A model generated the notes under the pieces. That model did no database searches. It had not been told where the DNA came from and saw only the letters and a program-made list of their open reading frames with translations. Made by a program: the position numbers and the translations under genes. Positions 1 through 7,182 of a stretch of DNA of 7,911 nucleotides are shown piece after piece. Every line of letters begins with the position of its first letter. Within the stretch, counting starts at the first letter, position 1. The stretch is from NCBI GenBank assembly GCA_007129985.1, contig SKUL01000245.1, positions 1 to 7,911 of the forward strand. The letters run 5' to 3'. Source of the stretch: Flavobacteriales bacterium (GTDB lineage: Bacteria > Bacteroidota > Bacteroidia > Flavobacteriales_D > SKUL01).

Positions 1-1126
1 CGCTCCTGTCGTTGATAAAATCGTATGCGTTGTAATCGTTTCGCTCCACGTCGAAAATTTCGCGGGCATTGTTGTAGGTTACGCTGGTGATGTTTCCTGC
101 CTCTTTTCCGAAAAGCTTAAACTTGCTTGCACGGGCAAACGCAAAGCTGCGGTCCATACCCGAACCCACTTCTTCGGGCAGCCAGTTGTTGCGCAAAGAG
201 CGGCCTACCTCGTCGATGCGCCCTTCGCCCTGTGTGTTGTCCACTCGTCGCAGGTCTCTCGGAAATCCATCGGGTAAGTCGTTAAAACCGTCATTGATTC
301 CCAATTGGTGCAGTCCCGAGCGCTCGGGTTGAAGAAAGCGCTGAAAAGATGAACCCTCGCGAAAAGTGGTTCCCATGCTGAAGGTGGTAAATTCCTCGTC
401 GGGGATGCTCTTGGTGTAGAGTTTCACAACCCCACCTGCAAAATCACCGGGCAATTCAGCCGCCGGACTTTTATAAATCATCATCCGGTCAATGACTTGC
501 GACGGTACGATGTCAAAAGCAAACGACTTTACGTCCTCCTCCATGCTGGGTGCAAACACATCGTGAAGCATCACGTTGTTGTACCTGGGGTTCAATCCGC
601 GAATCATCACAAAGTTGTTGCCGATGATGGTTACCCCGGGCACCCGTTTGGCCACTGCCGAGGCATCGCTGTCCTGGGTCTTTTCAATCATCTCGCTCGA
701 AACAGCACTCACCACCTGCATACTCTTGCGGATGTCCATCAGAACCGCCGCTTCGGTATCGGTTTTTCGCGTTCCGGTTACGGCAAATTCTTTAAGCTGC
801 TGGGCGTTTTGCGTAATGTGGATGTTGAGCGTACGCACTTCACCGGCCTGCACAGTTACATTCAGCGTGTCGGGGTTGTAACCCACAAAGGAGCACACAA
901 TCTGATGCGCCCCCGGTTCTACCTGAAACTGATACTTTCCATCAAAGTCGGTGGTGGTACCAATCGTGGTTCCCACCACAAACACGTTGGCAAAGGGAGC
1001 AGGGCCGGCATCTTCGGTTACGGTTCCTTGAATGGTGGCTTTTTGCGCAGAGGCTGAAAACGAAAGGCAAAATGCGGCAAATGTAAAGGTGCAGAAAATG
1101 AGGTTAATAGGAGCCTTGAAAAACAT
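1..1126 (-). CDS. TonB-dependent outer-membrane receptor, N-terminal part (partial)
   Basis: Reading the complement from ATG at 1126 gives 375 residues with no stop; the gene continues past the left edge. Residues 1-28 form a signal peptide with a hydrophobic core and an SASAQ cleavage region. Residues about 30-112 are a CarboxypepD_reg-like beta-sandwich (IQGTVTED, then FANVFVVGTT, TDFDGKYQFQV and SFVGYNPD). A TonB plug domain follows from about 115, with KEFAVTGTRK, AKRVPGVTII, VMIRGLNPRYNNVML and SPAAELPGDFAGGVVKLYTK. The remainder is the first part of the beta-barrel. Such proteins import ligands across the outer membrane using TonB/ExbBD energy. The ATG at 1126 is preferred because the signal peptide begins directly there. 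No SusD-type partner is visible, but the downstream side is outside the window. The ligand is unknown. It is transcribed divergently from the second receptor. Confidence 0.93.
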   Translation of the reverse strand, partial: MFFKAPINLIFCTFTFAAFCLSFSASAQKATIQGTVTEDAGPAPFANVFVVGTTIGTTTDFDGKYQFQVEPGAHQIVCSFVGYNPDTLNVTVQAGEVRTLNIHITQNAQQLKEFAVTGTRKTDTEAAVLMDIRKSMQVVSAVSSEMIEKTQDSDASAVAKRVPGVTIIGNNFVMIRGLNPRYNNVMLHDVFAPSMEEDVKSFAFDIVPSQVIDRMMIYKSPAAELPGDFAGGVVKLYTKSIPDEEFTTFSMGTTFREGSSFQRFLQPERSGLHQLGINDGFNDLPDGFPRDLRRVDNTQGEGRIDEVGRSLRNNWLPEEVGSGMDRSFAFARASKFKLFGKEAGNITSVTYNNAREIFDVERNDYNAYDFINDRS

Positions 1127-1251
1127 TCTGAAGTTGGTATTAATCACACTGCAAATGAAGCTCCGGGTGGTGTCTGCATTGTTACGGCAGTATTACCATT
1201 GCGTAACTCAAATCGACCCGTTCAGGCACCGTATCGAAAGAAAGCGCTAAA

Positions 1252-1273
1252 TCAATGTTAAGCCAATGTAAAG
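1252..1273. repeat. Imperfect 11-bp tandem direct repeat (possible regulator site)
   Basis: TCAATGTTAAG (1252-1262) is followed immediately by CCAATGTAAAG (1263-1273), identical at 9 of 11 positions. An 11-bp period places both half-sites on the same DNA face, as in the direct-repeat sites of OmpR/PhoB-type response regulators. The sequence does not match the E. coli PhoB box. Being short, it may be coincidental. Confidence 0.35.
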
Positions 1274-1286
1274 AAGCGAGGGGGGT

Positions 1287-1316
1287 TGACTACTTTGTCT
1301 AAATGCCAAGTAGTCA
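1287..1316. promoter_or_regulatory. Inverted repeat, candidate shared operator
   Basis: TGACTACTT (1287-1295) and AAGTAGTCA (1308-1316) are perfect reverse complements separated by 12 bases. Half-site centres are 21 bp apart, about two helical turns, which suits a homodimeric DNA-binding protein. The dyad centre (1301.5) is at the midpoint of the region between the two divergent ATG codons (1302). No T-tract follows either arm, so an intrinsic terminator is unlikely. Operator function is inferred from geometry; the binding protein is unknown. Confidence 0.45.
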
Positions 1317-1477
1317 GTATTATATAAGCATACGGGTAGCGTAAATGCTCGGGTTTTTATCGGCGTGTGATTTTGGCAAACCGTAAAGACATCTTAAAGT
1401 AAGGTTAACGCAATTTGGCTTCGCAATGAAAGACCTTTGCGCCATTGCAAAACCAAACTTCTTTTCAAGTCTTATCC

Positions 1478-4267
1478 ATGCCAGTTTTGATTGCTTATAG
1501 GCAGTTGCACAAAATAAGTTTGATCTTGTTTTTTTGTGTCTTCGCCACAGGCTTTGTTTCAGCTCAAAATTACTCCATTTCAGGCCGAATCACTGATGGC
1601 GCCACCCGCGAGTTTGTTACGGGCGCAACCATAGTGCTGGATGGCACTAAGTTCTACGCCGTTTCAGGTCTTGATGGGAGTTACCGCATCGACAAAGTTC
1701 CTGCGGGCAATTACCTGCTCAAGGTGCAGTTCATTTCATTTGATAGCTATGAGGAGGAATTAACGGTAGATAGAGATGTCCTTCTCAATGTTGCTCTCGC
1801 CAATACGCAGTTTGATTTACAGGAGTTTGAAGTGGTAGGTAGAGTTGATAACGGTACTGAGTCCAGGGCCAGGACAACTGAGAAGCAAGTAATGAATCCC
1901 ATCAATATCATTTCAGCAACCGAAATTGCTGTATCACCGGATATCACCGTTGCAAACGTAATTCAAAGGGTTTCGGGGGTTTCGCTTGAGCGTAATGCAA
2001 ACGGAGACGGCCAACACGCCATTGTGAGGGGTATGGACAAGAGGTATAACTACACGCTTGTAAACGGAGTTAAAATTCCGAGTCCAGACCCGAGAAACCG
2101 CTATGTGCCGCTGGATATTTTCCCGAGCGACCTGATAGACCAGCTTGTGGTTTCTAAGGCGCTGACTCCTGACATGGAAGGAGATGCAATCGGGGGGGTA
2201 ATAGACATGCGCATGAAAAATGCCCCTGACAGATTTACAGTGAATGTAAACGCAGGAACAGGCTACAATCAATTGTTTATCAATGAGCCATTTCGAGCCT
2301 TTGATAGATCTGCTACTGCCAGAAATTCGCCGCGAATAGCCAATGGTGCAGATTACATTGCCAGCATGGACGACTGGCAACTGAACAATATCGATTTTCA
2401 GGATAGACAGGCGCCGCTAAACCAGATTTATGGCCTGTCAATAGGCGATCGGTTTATGGACGGCAGATTGGGAGTTTTGGTAGCCGGAAGTTACCAAAAC
2501 ACATTTCGGGGTGCAAACTCCATGTTCATGACAACTTTTGTGGATCAGGAAACAAATTCGCCCTACTACGAAATCGTTCAGATCCGGAAGTTTTCCACCG
2601 AGCAGGAGCGAGCCGGAGTGCACGCCAAGCTCGATTACGAAATAAATCGCAACCATAGCATAGAGCTGTATCTCGCAGGAATTTCACTCAACGATTTTGA
2701 AACCCGAACGCGCAGAGACACCATTCTGAAAATTGGGCGTGGTCAGGGCCCCGGAACAGGAAGGATTGAACTTCGCGAGAGATCGAGACAACGCTACCAA
2801 CGTATATACAATGGTACCCTCCAAGGTAAACACCAATTGGCCAAAAATGTAAAGGCAGACTGGTCTGCGGTATACTCATTGGCTACAAACGACGATCCCG
2901 ATATGGCTGAACTTCAGTGGATGACGGGAGCGGCCTACAATCCGCAGGGAGTGTTGGTGATAGACCCGATTATGTACGACACCGACTACACACGGCGGTG
3001 GATGAATAACTCAGATCAGGATCTTGCCGGTTATGCCAACCTTACATGGACACCAACTGTCTTAGGGTTGCCCATCGACCTCTCAACGGGGGGGATGTAT
3101 CGCCACAAAAACAGAGAAAGCTTTTTTGATGAATACCGCCTTCGGACCATGCCTATTATGCAGGAGTGGACGGGGAGTGTTTATGACGCTTCATGGACCT
3201 TGTTCAACACCATCGGTACCCCAACGCACCCGCTTAATTACACATGCATTGAAAACGTTGGTGCCCTTTATGCAATGTTCAAGTTTGATGTAGGCTGGCT
3301 CGAAGTACTGGGAGGTGCCCGATTGGAGGACACCTATTTTGAGTGGGAGTCGAGTGCACCCATGACTGTTTCAGGAAGAACAGGAAACATCAGCTACATG
3401 GATGTTCTGCCAAGCGCACACTTCAAATTTAAGCCCAGCGAAAAGGAGAACATCCGATTGTCTTACTTCTCATCCATCAGTCGTCCAAGTTTCTTTGAGG
3501 TGATACCTTATGAAATTAATGAAGAAGATTTCCGGGAACGAGGAAACCCTTTTCTGAACCGAACATCTGCTCAAAATTTCGATGCCCGCTATGAACGCTT
3601 CAGCAACGTGCTCGATAAAATTATGGTTGGCGTGTTCTACAAACACATCGACGACCCCATTGAAACAGCACTCGCCATTCAGGGTCAGAACGTTTACCTC
3701 CAGCCAAACAACTTCGGTACTGCCCGTAACATGGGTATTGAGTTTGACTTTGTAAAGTACATACGGAACTTCGGAATTCGAATGTTCTACACCTACACCA
3801 ACTCTGAAATTACCACCTCCAAAATTGTCCGCTTTCGCGATGATCAGGGTAATCTCACCTCGCGTCAGGAGACACAAAGCAGACCGCTTCAAGGGCAATC
3901 AGACCACATCTCAAATGTATCGCTGCTCTATAAAAGTGTGAAAAACGGTACCGACGTGCAACTGTCTATGGTATATACTGGTAAGCGAATCATCAGCGTA
4001 TCTCCTTACCTCGATAATGATATATGGCAGCGTGCTTTTGTGCAGCTCGATCTTTCCATTGAGCAGCGAATCTTCAAAAACTTTGTGGTGTACGCCAAAA
4101 TCAACAACCTGCTCGATACACCCATGCGTGCCGACATTCTGTTGCCTAACACATTCAATCCGGAGCAGGCTCCGTATCTCGATGCATCCGAAAGCGTAAT
4201 GGTGATGGAAGATTTTTACCGCCAGATGTATCTGGTTGGACTCAAGTACAATTTTGTGAAAAACTAA
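1478..4267 (+). CDS. TonB-dependent outer-membrane receptor (complete, 929 aa)
   Basis: This is an outer-membrane active transporter powered by TonB/ExbBD. Residues 1-30 are a signal peptide (hydrophobic LILFFCVFATGF, cleavage near VSAQ). Residues about 33-110 are a CarboxypepD_reg-like domain (ISGRITDG, VTGATIVLDG, LDGSYRIDKVPAGNYLL). FEVVGR at 117-122 leads into the plug domain, about 132-245, with VANVIQRVSGVSLER, AIVRGMDKRYNYTLVNGVK and the run PDMEGDAIGGVIDM. The rest is a 22-strand-type beta-barrel ending in the aromatic strand YLVGLKYNFVKN. Plug and barrel style resemble the TIGR01782-like receptor group rather than classic SusC. The frame is open from a TTG at 1445, but ATG 1478 is chosen because the signal peptide follows it. 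The gene ends 28 bases before the lipoprotein gene with no terminator between, so the two are probably co-transcribed. The ligand cannot be read from the sequence. Confidence 0.95.
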   Translation: MPVLIAYRQLHKISLILFFCVFATGFVSAQNYSISGRITDGATREFVTGATIVLDGTKFYAVSGLDGSYRIDKVPAGNYLLKVQFISFDSYEEELTVDRDVLLNVALANTQFDLQEFEVVGRVDNGTESRARTTEKQVMNPINIISATEIAVSPDITVANVIQRVSGVSLERNANGDGQHAIVRGMDKRYNYTLVNGVKIPSPDPRNRYVPLDIFPSDLIDQLVVSKALTPDMEGDAIGGVIDMRMKNAPDRFTVNVNAGTGYNQLFINEPFRAFDRSATARNSPRIANGADYIASMDDWQLNNIDFQDRQAPLNQIYGLSIGDRFMDGRLGVLVAGSYQNTFRGANSMFMTTFVDQETNSPYYEIVQIRKFSTEQERAGVHAKLDYEINRNHSIELYLAGISLNDFETRTRRDTILKIGRGQGPGTGRIELRERSRQRYQRIYNGTLQGKHQLAKNVKADWSAVYSLATNDDPDMAELQWMTGAAYNPQGVLVIDPIMYDTDYTRRWMNNSDQDLAGYANLTWTPTVLGLPIDLSTGGMYRHKNRESFFDEYRLRTMPIMQEWTGSVYDASWTLFNTIGTPTHPLNYTCIENVGALYAMFKFDVGWLEVLGGARLEDTYFEWESSAPMTVSGRTGNISYMDVLPSAHFKFKPSEKENIRLSYFSSISRPSFFEVIPYEINEEDFRERGNPFLNRTSAQNFDARYERFSNVLDKIMVGVFYKHIDDPIETALAIQGQNVYLQPNNFGTARNMGIEFDFVKYIRNFGIRMFYTYTNSEITTSKIVRFRDDQGNLTSRQETQSRPLQGQSDHISNVSLLYKSVKNGTDVQLSMVYTGKRIISVSPYLDNDIWQRAFVQLDLSIEQRIFKNFVVYAKINNLLDTPMRADILLPNTFNPEQAPYLDASESVMVMEDFYRQMYLVGLKYNFVKN

Positions 4268-4295
4268 AAACAATCAATACCTAAACTACAACGTC

Positions 4296-5630
4296 ATGAA
4301 AAATTCAAGAATTCTCAGCATCGGGTTTCTTTCGTTGGTGGTAATGTTCTCATCCTGCAAAAAGGACGAGGAAGTTATTATCGATGAGCCCGAAATTGTA
4401 ATCACCCAGATTACAGATGAAACAGAAAACCTTAGCGGTTTTATGTACGGTACACTTCAATCAGGTAAGACCTATTACCTGACAGGTGACCTTATCGTTC
4501 CTGAAGGAATGGAAATTGTTGCCGAAAACTGTGTAACCATCATTGCTCAGGGTGATGGCGGTCCTATTGGTCCGGAAATTACCGTTCGCGGTTCTTTCGT
4601 TAGTCTCGGTACCGAAGACTGCCCCAACCTGTTTTCTGTACCCGAATCTCAGCGTACTGAGGCCAATATCTTTGCCGGTCTTTGGGGTGGTATTCAGTGT
4701 ACCGACAAAGCAGAACTCGTGGTGCTTAAATGGACCCGCATGGAGTACCTGGGTGGTGAAGGCGGCCCCGGAACCCCCCGCGCCGGTTCTATCCGTTACG
4801 GAATTTGGACGCTCAGCTCACAAACTGAAGTGGTTATTGAAGATTGCTGGTTTTACGGTGTGAAAGATGATGTGTACCGTCCCGTAGGAGGAAAAGTAAG
4901 CCTTATGCGTAACACCTTTGAGTTTTGCGGCGAAACTGGTGGTGACGGACTGAATGTGAAAGCCGGTACTGTAGGAAACATCGGTTACAACGTATTCTAC
5001 GGATCGGCTACCAATGCCTTTAAACCTTCCAACGAAGGTGACGGAACCATCCAAACCAACATCATGGTGTACAACAACACCATCGTAAATGGTGGATGGA
5101 GACGTCCCGGTATGACCCGTGGTGCCAACATCAACTTTGAAGTAGGTGCCCGTGGTGGGGCATACAACAACATCATTGTGAATTGTAAGCGAGGACTGCG
5201 TGCTCTGGAAGATGCCGATTTGCAAAACATCACAATGGACAACAATCTCTACTATGCAACACATCAGGAAATGGTTGACGAATTCATTCCTTCTGATGCA
5301 GTTGCATCTACCCAGCAAGTGTTGGGCAATAACAACATGATTGGTGGTGTAGGAGACAACAACCCCATGTTTGTGAACTACGACATTGACCAATTTAGCT
5401 ATGACCAGTATGAGGCCGGAGAGGCTCAACCAATGGCCATGAACTCAAATAGCGGCGCTGACCTGCGTCTCGCTCCGGGTTCTCCTGCAATTGGCGCAGG
5501 TACAACCAATTTCTCCATCGTAAATGTAAACTGGGTTAAAGCTGTTGGAGCGCGCGCGCCCATCGTAACGCCACCCAATGCTGATCTTGGTGCATACCCC
5601 ACCGGTGGAGGAGGAAACCTTCACTACTAA
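4296..5630 (+). CDS. Surface-exposed lipoprotein with right-handed beta-helix fold (444 aa)
   Basis: Residues 1-20 are a lipoprotein signal peptide with lipobox MFSSC, so Cys21 is the lipidated residue. The following KKDEE matches the charged lipoprotein export signal that sends Bacteroidota lipoproteins to the cell surface. The body, about 60-345, reads as parallel beta-helix turns: VVIEDCWFYGV, VSLMRNTFEFCG, NIGYNVFYGS, MVYNNTIVNGG, AYNNIIVNCKRGLR and ITMDNNLYY, rich in Asn and Gly stacks. LRLAPGSPAIGAG at 390-402 and a late DLGAYP are a common ending of PbH1-type and choice-of-anchor beta-helix proteins. No polysaccharide-lyase catalytic site was recognised, so binding rather than catalysis is possible. 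The position directly after a TonB-dependent receptor is the place a SusD would occupy. Codon use (AAC for Asn 24 against AAT 12; Arg mostly CGT/CGC) suggests strong expression. The fold is inferred from sequence pattern and the role is unknown. Confidence 0.85.
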   Translation: MKNSRILSIGFLSLVVMFSSCKKDEEVIIDEPEIVITQITDETENLSGFMYGTLQSGKTYYLTGDLIVPEGMEIVAENCVTIIAQGDGGPIGPEITVRGSFVSLGTEDCPNLFSVPESQRTEANIFAGLWGGIQCTDKAELVVLKWTRMEYLGGEGGPGTPRAGSIRYGIWTLSSQTEVVIEDCWFYGVKDDVYRPVGGKVSLMRNTFEFCGETGGDGLNVKAGTVGNIGYNVFYGSATNAFKPSNEGDGTIQTNIMVYNNTIVNGGWRRPGMTRGANINFEVGARGGAYNNIIVNCKRGLRALEDADLQNITMDNNLYYATHQEMVDEFIPSDAVASTQQVLGNNNMIGGVGDNNPMFVNYDIDQFSYDQYEAGEAQPMAMNSNSGADLRLAPGSPAIGAGTTNFSIVNVNWVKAVGARAPIVTPPNADLGAYPTGGGGNLHY

Positions 5631-5657
5631 TCAGAGAAATTAGTTTTAGTTTGTTTG

Positions 5658-5696
5658 CCCTGGTTCTTCCCTATTTGGAAGAATCAGGGTTTTTTG
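5658..5696 (+). terminator. Intrinsic terminator after the receptor/lipoprotein pair
   Basis: CCCTGGTTCTTCC (5658-5670) pairs with GGAAGAATCAGGG (5677-5689) over 13 bp with one G-U pair and a six-base loop. Six T residues follow at 5690-5695. The opposite strand lacks a T-tract, so it acts rightward. It starts 27 bases after the lipoprotein stop codon and its T-tract ends five bases before the next ATG. Confidence 0.9.
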
Positions 5697-5700
5697 TTTA

Positions 5701-7014
5701 ATGCGAAACCTCATGAATATTTATACCAGTCTTTTCATATTCACTTTGTGCCTTTGTTTTCTGGAGCTTCGCGCGCAAAGTGAACAGCCAGGCAGTAATC
5801 GGCAAGTGCCTGAAGTAGCCGAAGCAGCGTGCCTGCAAGAACCTCCGCTTATTGGCGCATTTAATGGTGTTAATGTGTTTGAAGGCGGTTTCTCTGGCAT
5901 GCATTACATACCTGATTCTAACTTCGAGTTTTATTTGGTTAACGACCGTGGACCGAATATACCACTGCCGCAAAGCGATTCAATAACGGGCTCGGGCATT
6001 AAAGTTTTTCCATTTCCCGAATACACACAAAAATTGGTACGTGTCAGGATGGCTTCAGGCAACCTTGAAGTATTAGAGGTATTGGAGTTAAAAGACACCG
6101 GTGGTAACAGCTTGTCTGGTTTGCCCCATTTGGGTGCTGAAAACGAGCGGGGAGAAATAGCATGGAAGAATACTGCAGGCGATGTCGTGAACCCTCATCC
6201 ATCCGGCGTAGATATTGAAGCAATTACCTTCGATTCAGATTCTACCTTTTGGTTTGCCGAAGAATATCGCCCTTCCTTATGGCACGTACAATTAAAAACG
6301 GGTAAAGCAATGGCCGTTATAGAACCCGATGGTGGCTCCGGGAATGGCTTATCCTTACCAATGGTATTTCGAAAAAGAGCCCCCAATCGCGGATTTGAAG
6401 CGATAGCCAGTGGTCCGGATGGACGCATTCATGCCTTATTACAATCACCACTTTGGAATCCGGATGCTAAAACAGGTAAATTCACAAGAATCAACCGAAT
6501 GCTGACTTTTGACCCTGTGTCCAGAAAGCTTACTACACGGCTCTATGAAATGAACGCTCCCCGTGGAAAGGTCTCCGGTTATGATTGGAAAATTGGCGAT
6601 ATGACGGCCATAGACAATGAGAGATTTATCGTCATTGAGCACGGGGCACGTAGTGGCGAGCTCTACGCCGATTTGTACCTGCTAGACTTGCGTGGCGCAA
6701 CTGTTATCGAAGAGCATCTTGAAAAACACACTCCGAAACATGAGATTGAGGCCTACATGAATGCAAGTACTTTGTATCAGGCTACGCAAATACAAACTGT
6801 GCAAAAAACACATTTACTCGATCTGATCAAAGCCGGCTATCCCATAACGCATGGTAAACCAGAGGGAATTGCGCTTATCGATGCCAGCACAGTTGCCATA
6901 CTAAATGATAATGACTATGGTGTAGATTGGAGTACAGAAAGTGAATCCGTTGTACAAACATACGTGCAAACGTGTATCCGGTTTTTTACCGTTTCAATTC
7001 CTGAACTTGAATAG
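5701..7014 (+). CDS. Secreted phytase-like (PF13449-type) beta-propeller protein (437 aa)
   Basis: Residues 1-26 form a signal peptide (hydrophobic LFIFTLCLCFL, cleavage near LRAQ) with no lipobox, so a soluble periplasmic or exported protein is expected. The mature part matches the 'esterase-like activity of phytase' family by its ordered motifs: GGFSGMHYIPD (62-72), NDRGPN (81-86), VDIEAITFD (170-178) with FWFAEEY (183-189), NRGFEAIA (229-236), GKPEGIAL (385-392) and NDNDYGVD (402-409). Conserved acidic positions of the family appear as D82, E173, E233 and E388. Length is within the family's usual range. Members are annotated as phytase or phosphodiesterase-like, yet many are uncharacterised, so activity here is inferred. 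ATG 5701 is preferred over ATG 5713 because it supplies the basic Arg2 of the signal peptide. The strong terminator just upstream implies separate or read-through transcription. Base composition looks AT-richer than that of the flanking genes. Confidence 0.85.
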   Translation: MRNLMNIYTSLFIFTLCLCFLELRAQSEQPGSNRQVPEVAEAACLQEPPLIGAFNGVNVFEGGFSGMHYIPDSNFEFYLVNDRGPNIPLPQSDSITGSGIKVFPFPEYTQKLVRVRMASGNLEVLEVLELKDTGGNSLSGLPHLGAENERGEIAWKNTAGDVVNPHPSGVDIEAITFDSDSTFWFAEEYRPSLWHVQLKTGKAMAVIEPDGGSGNGLSLPMVFRKRAPNRGFEAIASGPDGRIHALLQSPLWNPDAKTGKFTRINRMLTFDPVSRKLTTRLYEMNAPRGKVSGYDWKIGDMTAIDNERFIVIEHGARSGELYADLYLLDLRGATVIEEHLEKHTPKHEIEAYMNASTLYQATQIQTVQKTHLLDLIKAGYPITHGKPEGIALIDASTVAILNDNDYGVDWSTESESVVQTYVQTCIRFFTVSIPELE

Positions 7015-7020
7015 TGCAAA

Positions 7021-7070
7021 AGGAGATGCGCAGAAATAGGCTCGTTTGAGGTCTCCTGGTTTTCTTGTTT
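7021..7070 (+). terminator. Weak candidate terminator after the phytase-like gene
   Basis: AGGAGA (7021-7026) can pair with TCTCCT (7052-7057), followed by a T-rich stretch to 7070. The stem is only six base pairs with a 25-base loop, so the call is tentative. It is the only terminator-like structure seen between the phytase-like gene and grpE. Confidence 0.25.
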
Positions 7071-7101
7071 GCAATCAATCGCGGTGTGGCGGTGTTTATG
7101 G

Positions 7102-7129
7102 TTGAGGTGACATTTTGTCCGCATATTTG
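7102..7129 (+). promoter_or_regulatory. Candidate primary-sigma promoter for grpE-dnaJ
   Basis: TTG at 7102-7104 is followed after 17 bases by CATATTTG at 7122-7129, which matches the Bacteroidota -7 consensus TAnnTTTG except at its first base. Transcription would begin near 7135, giving a leader of about 48 bases to the ATG at 7183. No CIRCE-type inverted repeat (HrcA site) is present. Confidence 0.35.
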
Positions 7130-7182
7130 CGCTGGCAAACAATTTGCCCCACCGCGGCATGCGGTATTTCAAATCAAAGAAT

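Larger units (their letters stand above)
1127..1477. promoter_or_regulatory. Divergent intergenic region between two TonB-dependent receptor genes
   Basis: This 351-base stretch has no convincing coding content and must hold promoters for both flanking genes. It contains a 9-bp-arm inverted repeat and an 11-bp tandem direct repeat, listed separately. Matches to the Bacteroidota -7 box (TAnnTTTG) are imperfect: TGATTTTG at 1368-1375 and GACCTTTG at 1432-1439 on the plus strand (the latter 38 bases before the ATG at 1478), and TTCATTTG on the minus strand (complement of 1152-1159). Each matches the fixed positions with one exception, and none has a TTTG-type -33 element at proper spacing. Promoter positions therefore remain unassigned. 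No tRNA, small RNA or riboswitch was recognised. Confidence 0.7.

Noticed and set aside
497..1057. Plus-strand open frame of 186 codons opposite the left receptor
   Set aside because: It is the antisense shadow of a well-supported receptor gene; its translation has no recognisable domain, and the minus strand carries signal peptide, regulatory-like and plug motifs.
1181..1207. Inverted repeat GTTACG / CGTAAC with 15-base spacer
   Set aside because: Six-bp arms at free spacing are expected about once or twice by chance in a region of this size, and no extension of pairing is seen.
4818..5429. Minus-strand open frame of 203 codons inside the lipoprotein gene
   Set aside because: The translation looks like complement of the Asn/Gly/Val-rich beta-helix coding sequence and resembles no protein family; the plus-strand gene is complete with lipobox and stop.
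5550..5560. Alternating GC run inside the lipoprotein gene (possible slippage or Z-DNA site)
   Set aside because: It encodes in-frame Ala-Arg-Ala within an intact reading frame and is too short to support a structural or phase-variation claim.
7015..7182. Search for a CIRCE heat-shock operator before grpE
   Set aside because: No TTAGCACTC / GAGTGCTAA inverted repeat is present; control by HrcA is not supported.
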